A stretch of DNA of 64,000 bases from an uncultured Methanobrevibacter sp. Its GTDB lineage: Archaea; Methanobacteriota; Methanobacteria; Methanobacteriales; Methanobacteriaceae. Below are positions 1 to 11,050 of the stretch, in pieces. Below the pieces are notes generated by a model. It saw only the letters and a program-made list of their open reading frames with translations. It ran no database searches and had not been told where the DNA came from. Position 1 is the first letter of the stretch. Every line of letters starts with the position of its first letter. Position numbers and translations under genes: made by a program. Where the stretch lies: positions 62,001 through 126,000 of the forward strand of contig NZ_CACZTX010000009.1 of NCBI RefSeq assembly GCF_902784195.1. Direction: 5' to 3'.

Positions 1-665
1 TCAGCAAATCCGGAACTATTGGACCAGTAAGAGGATGAAGGGTCATGCCCAATCAACCAAGTATTTCCAACTACCAGTTTCAAACTTGACAATGAATTTG
101 CTGCAAGTCTTGAAATCCTAAGTACAGGAGAGAAAACCTCCATACCACTGATTCTTGCAACTATCTCTAATACTCCAAAAGCAACTAATGCCGCTCCAAA
201 GAACATACCAATTCTCCTTAGTGTAAGAATGGATTTTTGTCTAAAAGATTTTGAAATAATAGTATACCCTATGAATAAACCGACAAACCATAATAATAAG
301 AAAGATCTATGCATTGCTCCTCCAAAGATAGTAATTGCTGCAAGAAGTATGTAAACTATCCTTTTCAGCCGCGCTACATTAACCCCCGACTCTTCCATCA
401 CCTTCAGCGAAGCTAATGCAGTCATAATAGCTAAAAGAGCAATTGGGCCGAATGGGTGAGTAAATTCATGCTGACCAAATGACAATATCAAGAACGCTAA
501 ATCCACTCCGAATAAAATTGCAAATCCTCCAGATAAGAATAGTGACAGGAAAGTGACTACACTTAATGAAAAAGGAACTAGATTTAGAACGAAAATCATG
601 GTAGCAAGTAAAATCAAACCTACTTCGACTATAAGTTGAAAATGATTTTGAGCTATCAATAACAT
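1..665 (-). CDS. Polytopic membrane protein, unrecognised (C-terminus beyond window)
   Basis: An open frame of 221 codons runs on the minus strand from an ATG at 665 to the first base of the window with no stop, so the C-terminus lies outside. The protein is strongly hydrophobic, with about six predicted membrane spans (the first at roughly residues 7-30). The last visible part (ending HDPSSSYWSNSSGFA) is polar and probably exposed. I do not recognise the family. It lies downstream of, and in the same direction as, the membrane-anchored protein at 955-1437 across a 289-base AT-rich spacer, so co-transcription is possible but not shown. Codon use and the absence of frame breaks support a real gene. 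Confidence 0.7.
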   Translation of the reverse strand, partial: MLLIAQNHFQLIVEVGLILLATMIFVLNLVPFSLSVVTFLSLFLSGGFAILFGVDLAFLILSFGQHEFTHPFGPIALLAIMTALASLKVMEESGVNVARLKRIVYILLAAITIFGGAMHRSFLLLWFVGLFIGYTIISKSFRQKSILTLRRIGMFFGAALVAFGVLEIVARISGMEVFSPVLRISRLAANSLSSLKLVVGNTWLIGHDPSSSYWSNSSGFA

Positions 666-954
666 GAAATCACACAATAATAATTTTAATTTTTAAATTT
701 TATATTTTATAAATTGAATAAAAATAATCTTTAAAAAGTCTAAAATAACTTTTAAGATTATATATACATCATTATTTTTATTTAATTAAGTATTTAAATA
801 TTAGTAAAAATAGGATTGATAATTAAAAATTAGGATTTAAAAATTAGAAATAATGATTTGAAAATAGATAGAGAAAAAGATAGCAAAATAAGATAAAAAT
901 AAAAAATTAAAAAAAGAAAGAGAAAAGTTAGTTTTGAAAAAGGATTCAAAACTA

Positions 955-1437
955 TTAAATTAACATGATTTTAATATTACCTAACAGGATATCCGGAATA
1001 ATTGGTAATGGATTTACATGTGTAATACTCATAGCAACAGCATCTCCACGAGAGTTTCCTTCAACCCAGTCATGTTGACGAATAGTATCTAAAATATTAT
1101 CCCCAAAGATGTGTGCAGCTGCTTGATCGTTAATAATCACTAAAATATGAGGGCTTACATCATATGTATATTCCATGATTTCCTTAGCATCCTGATATGG
1201 ATTATCAGTCATGTAAATGTTATGAAGGGTATGACCATTTGCATTATGTGAACTTCCAGGATAAATCCAAGTGAATCCACCATTTATACTCCATAAAGCA
1301 GCCATATCTACTCCAGGAATTCCTCCTTCAGTATCATCTTGAGCTAAAATCAAAATACCAGAAAATGCAGTTATCACAAAAAACAAAACAAAGACAACCG
1401 CTATGATACCTACAGCTTTTTTTAATGTAGTTGCCAT
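955..1437 (-). CDS. Membrane-anchored hypothetical protein
   Basis: A protein of 160 residues starting MATTLKKAVG. The ATG at 1437 follows GGTGGTGATAAA, a strong archaeal ribosome-binding site; an in-frame ATG 13 codons upstream has none and was rejected. Residues about 6-32 form one membrane span, followed by an exterior domain of about 125 residues rich in His, Asn and Asp (for example GSSHNANGHTLHN). This looks like a signal anchor with an extracytoplasmic domain. I do not recognise the family and assign no function. The polytopic protein at 1-665 lies downstream on the same strand, and lonB ends upstream at 1721. Confidence 0.7.
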   Translation of the reverse strand: MATTLKKAVGIIAVVFVLFFVITAFSGILILAQDDTEGGIPGVDMAALWSINGGFTWIYPGSSHNANGHTLHNIYMTDNPYQDAKEIMEYTYDVSPHILVIINDQAAAHIFGDNILDTIRQHDWVEGNSRGDAVAMSITHVNPLPIIPDILLGNIKIMLI

Positions 1438-1627
1438 TTTATCACCACCATAATTCATCAAATTGAAAAACGTCAATTGATAAAAATGAAATTTTCTTAT
1501 ATATTATTATAAGATGTTTTTACATCTAATTATTATTATAATCTATTTTTAATATATAAACTTTTTGCATATATAACAATAAAAAAGTGAAAAATAGCAA
1601 TGAAATAGGGGAATAACGAAATTAAAA

Positions 1628-1697
1628 AATTATAAAAAAATAATTATAAAAAATTATAAAAAAATAATTATAAAAAATTATAAAAAATTATAAAAAA
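1628..1697 (-). repeat. AT-rich tandem repeat downstream of lonB
   Basis: A run of imperfect tandem units of the form AATTATAAAAAA occupies this stretch just past the lonB stop codon. On the coding strand of lonB it reads as repeated T tracts (TTTTTTATAATT), the type of U-rich sequence at which archaeal RNA polymerase terminates. A role as a multi-step terminator is inferred. Confidence 0.5.
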
Positions 1698-1720
1698 GAA
1701 AAAAATAGAAAAATTAGAGA

Positions 1721-3823
1721 TCAGTTATGACTTGGATTAGACAAAGCCATAGAATCAGCGGATACTTTACTGGTTACAGCACCACTGATTTCTCTCATTT
1801 TCTTGATTAATCTTTCCTTTTTGCTACCATTGATTAAGATATTTTCTAAAACATCTTCGATGGTTTCAATAGGAATGATTTCAATCATGTCTTCATACTT
1901 TTTCTCAAGCATTACATCATCCATATTGGATTTAGGAAGTAAAACTTTCTTAATGCCTGCTTCTGCTGCCGCTTCAATCTTAGCAGTAGCTCCACCAATT
2001 GGCATTACATCTCCACGAACGCTTAAGGAACCGGTAAGTGCAACAGATTGATCAATAGGAATTCCTTCAACAGCAGAGATTACAGCTGCAGTTATTGAAA
2101 CACTTGCGCTGTCTCCTTCTACACCATCATAACTTTGCAAGAATTGGACGTGAATATCATGATTGGAAATGTCAACTTGAGTGTATTTTTTAATGATTGC
2201 ACTTACATTCTGAACGGAATCCAATGCAATTTCTCCAAGCTTACCAGTTACAATGATTTTACCTTCATTTTTACTGTTTGCAGGAGCCATTTCAGCAGCA
2301 ATTGGCATAACAATACCGCTTCTGTCACCCATAACTGCTAAACCATTGACCATACCGATTTTTCCACCAGAAGAGTGGAATACACTGTATTCTTTTCTTT
2401 GTATGATAGATCTGTCAACAATTTGCTGTTCTAAGGTTCTTGCAAATCTCTTAGCGGTTACAACATGCTCAGCAGTTACTAAGTCTGCACCTTCCTCAAT
2501 AGCTACATCACCAGAGGAACGTACTAAACCACCTAACTCCCTTAATCTGAGAGTCAATGCATTTTTTCTGCCTGCTCTACGTTTAGCTTCCAATATGATT
2601 TCATCAAGTGCATCGGTTGCAAAGTGTGGAATTCTTCCATCATTCTTAACTTCCTGAGCAACAAACTGGACAAGTTTTTTTCTGTTTTCTTCAGTATCCT
2701 CCATATAGTCCTTCATGAATACTTCATAACCATATCCTCTAATTCTTGAACGCATCGCAATGTGCATACCTTCGAGAACTTGAATGTTACCGGAAGCTAC
2801 AAGAACAAAATCACAAGGAACTGCTTGAGAACGAACCATTGCACCACTGCTGTTTTCACTTTGACCAGTGATTGCATATTTTTTCTCTTGCATTGCAGAT
2901 AAAAGCTCTTGTTGGGTTTTCATGCTCATTGTACCTATTTCATCAATGTATAAAACCCCTTTATGTGCCTTATGGATCATACCACTTTCAACACGTTCAT
3001 GTGCAGGAGTTCCAAGACCACCAGATTGGTAAGGGTCGTGTCTTACATCACCAAGCAATGCACCTGCATGAGCCCCAGTAGCATCCATGAATGGTGCGAA
3101 TCTTTTATCTCCATTGTTCACTAACAATTTTGGAGCGCTATTGGATACTTTAGGCTTGATCTGCATTGAAATAAATATAACAAGAAGTGCAGCAATAATA
3201 GCCTCAAATATTCTTTGATACATTAATCCAAGAACGAAAATAGCTGCAGTGACAAACATGGTAATCATCATCTTTTTCTCATCACCGCTTTTTGCATTAG
3301 CCTTGTTTGCCTTAACTATCTTTTTACCTTGACCTGCTGGCACAGTTCTGACCAATGGATAATTGCTGTCTTCTGGATTTGGATAAACCAATACATCCTG
3401 AAGCACTTCAGGAGGCAATAATTCAGCCATTCCTTTAGCTAACATTGACTTACCTACCCCGGGGTCACCAATAAGAAGAACATTTCTTCTTTGTTTAGCT
3501 GCCTTTTTAATAGTCTCAACAGACTCTTCATGACCAATGACCTGATCAATAAGCAAAGGAGGCACTTCTATATCTGCAGTATTTGAAATTGACTCATAAT
3601 CAAGCATAGGTTTGATTCTACGATTTCCACCATCATCTTCAACAAACTCGACTTCAAGGGAATCTTTTTCTTCAGCCTTAGTTTCTGCAATTTCCTCAAC
3701 TGCATCAGCATCAGCAGCGTTATCAGCTTCATCAATTATATTATCTTCTACAGAAGAGTCTACGATTTCTTCTTTAGACTCTAATTCTTCTACTTCTGTA
3801 GCAATTACTTTATCTTCTTCCAT
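1721..3823 (-). CDS. lonB: Archaeal-type membrane-anchored Lon protease (LonB)
   Basis: ATP-dependent serine protease of 700 residues that degrades damaged and regulatory proteins at the membrane. It begins with an acidic low-complexity extension of about 65 residues, then a AAA+ domain with Walker A GDPGVGKS (about 119-126), interrupted by two adjacent membrane spans (about 184-222), then Walker B GVLYIDEI. The C-terminal Lon protease domain has the catalytic Ser in GDSASV (about residue 572) and Lys in GGATAKIEA (about 615). The membrane insertion within the AAA+ domain and the lack of the bacterial N-terminal substrate domain are typical of archaeal LonB. The start follows GGAGGTTTTAT. The gene is divergent from cobQ and apparently monocistronic. 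The acidic N-terminal tail looks longer than needed for the core fold. Confidence 0.96.
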   Translation of the reverse strand: MEEDKVIATEVEELESKEEIVDSSVEDNIIDEADNAADADAVEEIAETKAEEKDSLEVEFVEDDGGNRRIKPMLDYESISNTADIEVPPLLIDQVIGHEESVETIKKAAKQRRNVLLIGDPGVGKSMLAKGMAELLPPEVLQDVLVYPNPEDSNYPLVRTVPAGQGKKIVKANKANAKSGDEKKMMITMFVTAAIFVLGLMYQRIFEAIIAALLVIFISMQIKPKVSNSAPKLLVNNGDKRFAPFMDATGAHAGALLGDVRHDPYQSGGLGTPAHERVESGMIHKAHKGVLYIDEIGTMSMKTQQELLSAMQEKKYAITGQSENSSGAMVRSQAVPCDFVLVASGNIQVLEGMHIAMRSRIRGYGYEVFMKDYMEDTEENRKKLVQFVAQEVKNDGRIPHFATDALDEIILEAKRRAGRKNALTLRLRELGGLVRSSGDVAIEEGADLVTAEHVVTAKRFARTLEQQIVDRSIIQRKEYSVFHSSGGKIGMVNGLAVMGDRSGIVMPIAAEMAPANSKNEGKIIVTGKLGEIALDSVQNVSAIIKKYTQVDISNHDIHVQFLQSYDGVEGDSASVSITAAVISAVEGIPIDQSVALTGSLSVRGDVMPIGGATAKIEAAAEAGIKKVLLPKSNMDDVMLEKKYEDMIEIIPIETIEDVLENILINGSKKERLIKKMREISGAVTSKVSADSMALSNPSHN

Positions 3824-4153
3824 ATAAAACCTCCTAAATATTTTAATTTTACTTAATTTCTAGTTAATATGACGATTGTTTCATAAATTATTTTTAAATT
3901 ACCTCAATTTATAATCATATATTTTCATTATTAATATTACATTATATTAATATATATTAAACTACATTCTTAATAACTTTATGATTTTAGTTATATAAAA
4001 AGGTTTGTATTTTAGTAACTTTTATTAACTAAAATAACAGAATATGAAAATTCAAAATGGTTCCAAATAATTCAAACAAAAATATCAAATCAAATAAAAT
4101 TTATATTTTATAAAAAACAAATGAAACTAATATACAAGAATTTGGGTAAAATT
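3824..4153. other. Divergent intergenic region between lonB and cobQ
   Basis: 330 bases, very AT-rich, without a coding frame of note. It must hold the promoters of both divergent genes; several TATA-like stretches are present (for example near 3940-3960) but I cannot assign one to either gene with confidence. Confidence 0.5.
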
Positions 4154-5776
4154 ATGACAAAATGTTTAATGATTCAAGGAACTGCTTCCAATGCAGGAAA
4201 GAGTTTAATCGTTGCAGCACTTTGTAGGATATATACAAAAAGGGGATATAAGGTTGCTCCATTCAAATCACAGAATATGTCCTTAAACTCATACACTACA
4301 AAGGAAAACAAAGAAATTGCCATTGCACAGGTATTGCAGGCAAAAGCTGCAAACATAGAGCCTACAGTAGACATGAACCCTATTTTATTAAAGCCAAAAG
4401 GGGAATCATGTTCACAGGTAATCATCCAAGGCGAAGCAGTGGGAAACAAGGACTTCTTTAGAAAGTATGACAAGACAAAAGCTACCCAAAAAGACATAGA
4501 CAATAATCTAATGGACGATGAAGATTATAGAATCATAGCAAAAGAAGCTGTAATAGACTCATTAAACAACTTAAAGAAAGATTATGACATAATAATTATG
4601 GAAGGTGCAGGTTCCCCTGCTGAAATCAACTTAAGGGAAGGAGACCTTGCAAATATGGGTGCTGCAGAAATAGCTGATGCAAATGTGCTTCTTGTTGGAG
4701 ACATTGATAAGGGAGGAGTATTTGCATCAATAGCTGGAACATTCCTACTTCTTGATGATGCAGACAGATTAAGATTCAAAGGAGTTATCATAAACAAATT
4801 CAGAGGAAAACAGGAATTGTTATGCTCTGGAATCGAAAGATTAGAAGAAATCATTGAAGTTCCAGTCCTTGGAATAGTCCCATATGCAGAAAACCTGCAG
4901 CTTCCTGAAGAGGATTCCGCATCCCTAAAGGAACATGACTGGACTAAGGAATTCAAAAGCAATGATGATCATATAATAATTGGAGTAATCAAACTTCCAA
5001 AAATAGCTAATTTTACTGATATCGACCCATTTGATACAGAGGAAGACGTTGAAGTCAGGATGATTGAAGTCCATAACTATCAGGAAAAGATAAAGGACGT
5101 CGATGCATTGATCTTGCCTGGAACAAGAAATTCAACTGAAGACATAATGGAATTGGAAAAATCAGGCTTTGCAAACAAAATAAGGGAACTGTCAAATGAA
5201 TCCAAAATACCAATAATTGGAATCTGCGGAGGATACCAGATATTAGGAAATAAGATTTATGATAAGGACCACAAGGAATCAAAGCTTGATGAAGTTGAAG
5301 GATTAGGTCTTTTGGATATTGAAAGCGAATTCATTAGAGAAGGCAAAATCGTAAAGCAGAGCTTAGCTACAATAGAAATTGATGAAAGCCCTGATGATAA
5401 TGGCATGTTCCATGAAATCTTTTCCAAAATCAATGGCGAAGAGGTCACAGGATACGAATTGCACGAAGGAACTACAAACCTAATAAGTGCCAACCCATTA
5501 TTTAAGATAGAAAAGGGAATTGGAAACAATGACAATGACCAATTCGATGGAGCATACAGTGAAAATGTATTTGGAACCTATTTCCATGGAATCTTCAATA
5601 ACTACAATATCAGAAGGGAATTCCTAAACGCTTTAAGAAAAAGCAAAGGACTTGAAGAGAGAATTGGAGAAGACCCATTTGAAACAAGCGTAGAGAATTC
5701 ACTCGAAAAATTAGCGAATATTGTAGAGGAAGCTCTGGATATGGATTACATTGATAAACTTATTTTTGATGAATAA
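4154..5776 (+). CDS. cobQ: Cobyric acid synthase CobQ/CbiP
   Basis: Glutamine-dependent amidotransferase of about 540 residues that amidates carboxylates b, d, e and g of adenosylcobyrinic acid a,c-diamide in cobalamin biosynthesis; methanogens need corrinoids for the Mtr methyltransferase. The N-terminal dethiobiotin-synthetase-like domain has the P-loop GTASNAGKS at residues 9-17 and the family stretch KSQNMSLNSY. The C-terminal class I glutaminase domain has the nucleophile Cys in GICGGYQ and a catalytic His in FGTYFHGIF. I place the start at the ATG at 4154 (MTKCLMIQGT) because family members begin just before the P-loop; the ATG 11 codons upstream adds an unrelated extension. The gene is convergent with the thiolase gene and stands alone. 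Confidence 0.95.
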   Translation: MTKCLMIQGTASNAGKSLIVAALCRIYTKRGYKVAPFKSQNMSLNSYTTKENKEIAIAQVLQAKAANIEPTVDMNPILLKPKGESCSQVIIQGEAVGNKDFFRKYDKTKATQKDIDNNLMDDEDYRIIAKEAVIDSLNNLKKDYDIIIMEGAGSPAEINLREGDLANMGAAEIADANVLLVGDIDKGGVFASIAGTFLLLDDADRLRFKGVIINKFRGKQELLCSGIERLEEIIEVPVLGIVPYAENLQLPEEDSASLKEHDWTKEFKSNDDHIIIGVIKLPKIANFTDIDPFDTEEDVEVRMIEVHNYQEKIKDVDALILPGTRNSTEDIMELEKSGFANKIRELSNESKIPIIGICGGYQILGNKIYDKDHKESKLDEVEGLGLLDIESEFIREGKIVKQSLATIEIDESPDDNGMFHEIFSKINGEEVTGYELHEGTTNLISANPLFKIEKGIGNNDNDQFDGAYSENVFGTYFHGIFNNYNIRREFLNALRKSKGLEERIGEDPFETSVENSLEKLANIVEEALDMDYIDKLIFDE

Positions 5777-5878
5777 AAAAAGATAGAAATTGGAAAAATA
5801 AGAAAATAATAGTTAAAAAGTAAATAAAATAAGTAAATAAAAAAGTAAGAAAATAAAAAAAGTTAAGAAAGTAGAAAT

Positions 5879-7093
<1,215 letters not shown>

Positions 7094-8134
7094 CTATGCC
7101 ATTCTAAGTTTTCCTTTAAATTTAGCATAAACTGCATAATCAACGTAAATCTTTTTAGAGAGGATTTCTTCAGTTGTAGGAGCTAAATTTTTAACTTCTT
7201 CAATTCTGTCATTTACAGTTAAGGTAAATCCATCACTACCTGCACCTGAACCATAGGATACAATAAATATTTTATCTCCAGGTTCTGCTTTATCCAAAAC
7301 ATTGGAAAGTGCTAAAGGAACAGCACCAGAGTAGGTGTTTCCCACATTAGGAGTTAAGAGACCGTCTTTATATTGTTCTGGAGTAAATCCTAATTTTTTA
7401 GCTGCTCTTAAGTAAAATTTACCGTTAGGTTGATGGAAAATAGCATAATCATAATCCTCTACCTTTGAATCAGTTTTCTCAAGTAATCCTTTTGCTGCAC
7501 CTAATACATGTTTGAAATAAGCTGGATCACCAGTGAATCTTCCTCCATGACTTGGATAAGGTTGACCTTCTCTTCTGTAAAAGTCAGGAGTGTCAGTAGT
7601 AAAGCTGTAAGTAGTTCCAAAGTCAGCAATGGTATTCTTATTACCAATGATATAAGCTGCACCACCAGCAGATGCAGTGTATTCTAAAGCATCTCCAGGA
7701 GCTCCTTGAGAGGTATCAGCACCAATAGCTAAACCATATTTTATCATGCCAGAGTCCACTAAACCCATAGTAGCTTGAATTCCAGCAGTTCCTGCCTTAC
7801 AAGCAAATTCCAAATCTGCTGCAGTCATATCAGGAGTAGCTCCAATTGCTTCTGCAACGATTGTAGCGGTTGGTTTTACTGCATAAGGATGAGATTCTGA
7901 ACCAACATAAACTGCTCCAATATCTTGAGGGTCGATTTGTGCTCTAGCTAATGCATATCTTGCAGCGCTAACTGCAATGGTTGCAGTATCTTCATCAGAT
8001 GAAGGCACTGATTTTTCATTAACGATTAAACCGTTTGAGATTGAATCAGGGTTATCTCCCCATACCTTTGCGATTTCTTCTACTTTAATTCTATATGAAG
8101 GCACATTTGCCCCATATCCAACAATTCCTGCCAT
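7094..8134 (-). CDS. Hydroxymethylglutaryl-CoA synthase (archaeal type)
   Basis: HMG-CoA synthase of 346 residues that condenses acetyl-CoA with acetoacetyl-CoA to give HMG-CoA for the mevalonate pathway. It has the thiolase-superfamily fold with catalytic Glu80 ([11 protein letters not shown]), Cys112 (EFACKAGT) and His234 (AIFHQPNG), and the late motifs [10 protein letters not shown] and YGSGAGSDG. Length and motifs match archaeal enzymes rather than the longer bacterial or eukaryotic ones. The start follows TTGTGATTTA. It is the first gene of a two-gene operon with the thiolase, which lets the unfavourable thiolase reaction be pulled by channelled acetoacetyl-CoA. The promoter lies in the 446-base spacer upstream. 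Confidence 0.95.
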   Translation of the reverse strand: MAGIVGYGANVPSYRIKVEEIAKVWGDNPDSISNGLIVNEKSVPSSDEDTATIAVSAARYALARAQIDPQDIGAVYVGSESHPYAVKPTATIVAEAIGATPDMTAADLEFACKAGTAGIQATMGLVDSGMIKYGLAIGADTSQGAPGDALEYTASAGGAAYIIGNKNTIADFGTTYSFTTDTPDFYRREGQPYPSHGGRFTGDPAYFKHVLGAAKGLLEKTDSKVEDYDYAIFHQPNGKFYLRAAKKLGFTPEQYKDGLLTPNVGNTYSGAVPLALSNVLDKAEPGDKIFIVSYGSGAGSDGFTLTVNDRIEEVKNLAPTTEEILSKKIYVDYAVYAKFKGKLRMA

Positions 8135-8580
8135 TAAATCACAACCATTTTATAATTTAGTCTTAATTGAAATAGCTAATAATTGCTATTAATTTAATTT
8201 TAATTTAAATAAATAAATATAATTTTTAATTTCAACAGTAGTTTTATCTTTTATTTTGTTTTTATAATGAAATATAAACTTAAAATGACTAAAAACTTAA
8301 AATATTCATTATAAGGTTATATTAATATAATATTATATTTTAATACATATAAACTTATTTAATAAAATAAGCAAAAAACAGCTAAAAATGAATCATTAAG
8401 CAATACTAAAAGAAGTTAATAAAAAATCATTGAATAAATATGGAAAAAAGCAGAATGTGAAAAAATCTCTAAAGAAAACTAATGGATCTAAAAAATTTGT
8501 AAATGATTTTTAAAAAATTAGAATAACTAGAAAATCTAGAAAAATAGCAAAAAAATTTTAGAAAAATAAAAAAAAACAGA
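8135..8580. other. AT-rich intergenic region with no gene found
   Basis: 446 bases between the HMG-CoA synthase start and the first tRNA-Gly. Only short frames are present, without ribosome-binding sites. The left part should carry the promoter of the HMG-CoA synthase operon and the right part the terminator of the tRNA-Gly transcript (A-rich on this strand, T-rich on the tRNA strand). Confidence 0.5.
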
Positions 8581-8654
8581 TGCAGCTGCCGGGATTCGAA
8601 CCCGGGTTGTAGGCTTGGAAGGCCCAAGTAATAACCAGACTATACCACAGCTGC
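8581..8654 (-). tRNA. tRNA-Gly (anticodon TCC)
   Basis: A full cloverleaf is present on the minus strand: acceptor stem GCAGCTG/CAGCTGC, anticodon stem TGGGC/GCCTA around the loop CTTCCAA (anticodon TCC), T arm CCGGG-TTCGAAT-CCCGG and discriminator A. CCA is not encoded. It reads GGA and GGG codons. It lies 13 bases downstream of a second tRNA-Gly and is probably on the same transcript. Confidence 0.96.
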
Positions 8655-8667
8655 AATATAAAAAAAG

Positions 8668-8741
8668 TGCGGCGTCCGGGATTTGAACCCGGGTCTCTAA
8701 CGTGGCAGGCTAGAGTCTTAACCAGGCTGGACTAACACCGC
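8668..8741 (-). tRNA. tRNA-Gly (anticodon GCC)
   Basis: Minus-strand cloverleaf with acceptor GCGGTGT/ACGCCGC (one G-T pair), anticodon stem CTAGC/GTTAG around the loop CTGCCAC (anticodon GCC), T arm CCGGG-TTCAAAT-CCCGG and discriminator A; no encoded CCA. It reads GGC and GGT codons. Together with the neighbouring TCC gene it covers all glycine codons. Confidence 0.96.
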
Positions 8742-8770
8742 AATATACAACATATAAATGTTAGTTAACA

Positions 8771-8782
8771 TAATATATAAAT
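8771..8782 (-). promoter_or_regulatory. TATA box of the tRNA-Gly pair
   Basis: On the minus strand ATTTATATATTA lies about 35 bases before the mature 5' end of tRNA-Gly(GCC), a good match to the archaeal TATA element and at a suitable distance for a short 5' leader. A second weaker match (CATTTATATG) is nearer, at about 8752-8762. Confidence 0.6.
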
Positions 8783-8845
8783 CTTTCTATAATTAAGATT
8801 TTTATTATATAAATAAGGAAAATGGGCAATAATTTAAATTAAAAT

Positions 8846-8858
8846 AAGGAAAATCCTT
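8846..8858 (-). terminator. Small hairpin plus T-rich tract after the half-size membrane protein pair
   Basis: AAGGA-AAA-TCCTT forms a 5-bp hairpin just downstream of the stop codon at 8865. On the minus strand it is followed by a T-rich tract, as expected for a terminator of the two upstream membrane genes. Confidence 0.4.
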
Positions 8859-8864
8859 AAAAAT

Positions 8865-9152
8865 TTAAATCAACTGATATATCAAAGGAAGCATTGATTG
8901 AATACCTAAAACAAATATAGCAAATCCACCAATAAACTCAATGTGTCTGGAATATTTCATAGCGGATTTTGTACCGAAAACACCTATAAACTGCCAAATG
9001 ATTACTGCTAATAAACTTAGTCCCGCAACAAGTAAAGGATTTGCTCCTTCAATAACACCTTGAGCGGATAAAACCAAGTTTTCAATGTTTCCGAAAATCA
9101 ATAATCCTAAGAAAGGCTTATATTCATTTAAAAAATCTTTCATTGAAGACAT
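8865..9152 (-). CDS. Half-size (three-span) membrane protein, pair 1 second member
   Basis: A 95-residue integral membrane protein with three predicted spans. Span 1 contains GNIENLVLSAQGV, span 2 contains VIIWQFIGV, and span 3 contains IEFIGGFAIFVLGIQSM. It is paralogous to 9160-9426, 18777-19046 and 19048-19335. Conserved charged and polar residues inside membrane span 1 (N, E, N), the glycine pair and the LGIQSM ending resemble one half of six-span transporters of the LysE/CadD/MntP/TerC type, where an NxxD/E motif sits in the first span. That kinship is inferred by eye, and the substrate is unknown. The gene starts 7 bases after the stop of its partner, which suggests co-translation and a heteromeric complex. 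Confidence 0.8.
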   Translation of the reverse strand: MSSMKDFLNEYKPFLGLLIFGNIENLVLSAQGVIEGANPLLVAGLSLLAVIIWQFIGVFGTKSAMKYSRHIEFIGGFAIFVLGIQSMLPLIYQLI

Positions 9153-9159
9153 TCTATCA

Positions 9160-9426
9160 CTAACCTCTAACTGCTTCTAGCATTGATTGAATACCTAAAA
9201 TAAATATGGCCAATCCACCAATGAATTCAATGTAAATTCCATAAGCTTCCAATTGCTGAGTACAAACAGTACCAATTATTAACCAACAAGTTACAACAAT
9301 TAAACTAAAAATCGCTAATTTTAAAGGATTTGCTGCTTTAACTACTCCTTGAGAAGCTAAAATTAAGTTCTCGATATTTCCAAAAATTATTAAGGAAATT
9401 AAACCAATTGATAAAGCCATACTCAT
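9160..9426 (-). CDS. Half-size (three-span) membrane protein, pair 1 first member
   Basis: An 88-residue three-span membrane protein with GNIENLILASQGV in span 1, CWLIIGTVCT in span 2 and IEFIGGLAIFILGIQSM in span 3. The start ATG at 9426 follows GGTGATTAG, a clear ribosome-binding site. It is the first gene of a tandem pair with 8865-9152, and the same pair organisation recurs at 18.8-19.3 kb. The conserved membrane Asn/Glu/Asn/Gln residues suggest ion or small-solute handling rather than a purely structural role. The family is unnamed to me; resemblance to half of a LysE-superfamily exporter is an inference. Confidence 0.8.
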   Translation of the reverse strand: MSMALSIGLISLIIFGNIENLILASQGVVKAANPLKLAIFSLIVVTCWLIIGTVCTQQLEAYGIYIEFIGGLAIFILGIQSMLEAVRG

Positions 9427-9729
9427 CTAATCACCATTTACACAATATGATTAAAATGATTGCTATTTTTTATTAGTTATTATTTCCGAACGGATTTAAA
9501 AAAAATATCAATGAAAAATAATAATTAATAAGAAATATAATCAAAATTAATCTTTAACATATTTTATTAACATTTAATCATATTTAAAATTTACTTAAAA
9601 AAATTAATTATTACCAAAAATTAGAAAAAATATATGAAATTGTTTATAAAAATAAAAAATAAGAAAAAAAGAAAAGAAAAGAAAAAATAAAAGGAAATAA
9701 CTGGATGTGAATGAAAAAAATAGATTTTA
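9427..9729. other. AT-rich spacer, no gene found
   Basis: 303 bases that should contain the promoter of the membrane protein pair and the 3' end of the methyltransferase transcript. Only A/T-rich sequence without coding signals is seen. Confidence 0.5.
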
Positions 9730-10407
9730 TTATTTTCTAGCAATAACGCAAAGCCATCCAGTGACTAATTCCCTATCTACACTATCAGGACCACTTTTTG
9801 AGAAACATATAATATCTGAAAATCCTGCCTCACGCAAATATTCATCAAATTCATCTTCAGAGAATATTTTCATATCCAAAAGATCAATGAGTTCCTTTTG
9901 ACGCTCATCCTCTTCATCAGGAATTGCCTCATTGCAGATGAACATTATTCCATCATCTTTCAACACTCTTCTGACTTCTTTGCAGTCATTCACAAAGTCT
10001 GGCCAGAAATAAACTGTTTCAAATCCAGTTACTATGTCAAAGGTATTGTCTTCAAATGGGAGTTCAGAGACAGACCCTTGAATAATCTCACATCTTCCTT
10101 CGCCAATAGCTTTTTGATTTAACTTTGTGGATTTCTCCACAGCTATTTCAGAATAATCAAGTCCATAAACCTTATTTTCAGTCATTTTAAGGAATCTTTC
10201 AACATTGACTCCTCCACCACAACCAATATCTAAAATAACATCATCCTTTAGAATATCCAAATGGCTTACACCCCATTGAGCAAGGCTTTCATGACTTTCA
10301 TTCATCCTATCCAATAATTTATCTCCCAATTCGCCAACAGGTTTTCGGGCATTAATGATCAGTTCCTTCTCTTCTTCACTTCTAATATTTTTTTCATTAT
10401 CAGCCAT
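9730..10407 (-). CDS. Class I SAM-dependent methyltransferase
   Basis: A soluble protein of 225 residues. The SAM-binding motif I is VILDIGCGGGVNVERF, followed by the acidic motif II region VYGLDYS and motif IV-like LPFEDNTFDIVTGFETVYFW, as in methyltransferases of the UbiE/Methyltransf_11 type. The substrate cannot be told from the sequence. The chosen ATG at 10407 follows AGGAGTTATAAA; an upstream in-frame ATG ten codons earlier overlaps this ribosome-binding site and was rejected. The C-terminal part (residues about 165-215) contains the DEDERQ and FSEDEFDEYLREAGF segments common to this family. The gene stands alone, with a small acidic protein gene upstream on the same strand. Confidence 0.85.
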   Translation of the reverse strand: MADNEKNIRSEEEKELIINARKPVGELGDKLLDRMNESHESLAQWGVSHLDILKDDVILDIGCGGGVNVERFLKMTENKVYGLDYSEIAVEKSTKLNQKAIGEGRCEIIQGSVSELPFEDNTFDIVTGFETVYFWPDFVNDCKEVRRVLKDDGIMFICNEAIPDEEDERQKELIDLLDMKIFSEDEFDEYLREAGFSDIICFSKSGPDSVDRELVTGWLCVIARK

Positions 10408-10546
10408 TTTATAACTCCTAAAATATACCATTTTCAATATCTATTTATCAATATAATCTTACCATTAATAATATCAATTGCATAGTTAATAAATTTTAGT
10501 ATCTCTGAAGAAAATGTTAAAATAATTAATGGAATATTAAAGAAGA

Positions 10547-10810
10547 TTATTCTTCAAAATAAACTTCTCTAATAAACTCATGAATGCCTATATCAATCAA
10601 GGCAAAATCATTGAAAAAACCCAATAGAGCCAATTCATTCAAGTCATTTTCCTCAAGATCAATTGGAACCTCAATTTCCCCATCACCTCCAGATTCAGAA
10701 GGTTCACAAGAACCATAATCAATGCTGTTTTTAACATACATGTCTTCCGTATAATTTTTATAATTACGCTCTTTTTTATTTTCCAAATCTTTTTTATTTT
10801 CCAAAGACAT
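10547..10810 (-). CDS. Small acidic hypothetical protein
   Basis: 87 residues, unrecognised. It starts with a duplicated lysine-rich segment (LENKKDLENKKER), then a Ser/Gly/Glu-rich linker with one Cys, then an acidic C-terminal half (DLEENDLNELALLGFFNDFALIDIG). The ATG at 10810 follows AAAGGATTTGATAAA, a good ribosome-binding site, which argues for real expression. There is no signal peptide or membrane span. It lies upstream of the methyltransferase on the same strand, 139 bases away. Confidence 0.6.
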   Translation of the reverse strand: MSLENKKDLENKKERNYKNYTEDMYVKNSIDYGSCEPSESGGDGEIEVPIDLEENDLNELALLGFFNDFALIDIGIHEFIREVYFEE

Positions 10811-11050
10811 TTTATCAAATCCTTTACATATTTTTAAAAATATTCTTGAATAAAGGTTGATTTTTAAAGAATATAAACATAAACAAAGAGCATTTGAAAA
10901 GTAATATTAAAAATAAAGAGTAATTAGTTAGTTAAATTAAAAATAAATCATATATAGTTTAATATATTAAAAAATAAGCATAATTATTAGAAATAGTTTA
11001 ATATAGTAAAAAAAGTAAAAAAGTAAAAAAGTAAAAAAAGAAAAGAAATA

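Noticed and set aside
2253-2657. Plus-strand ORF inside lonB
   Set aside because: It is a shadow frame opposite a well-supported gene, without a ribosome-binding site or recognisable protein. The same holds for similar opposite-strand frames in dapA, lysC, elp3, wecB and others.
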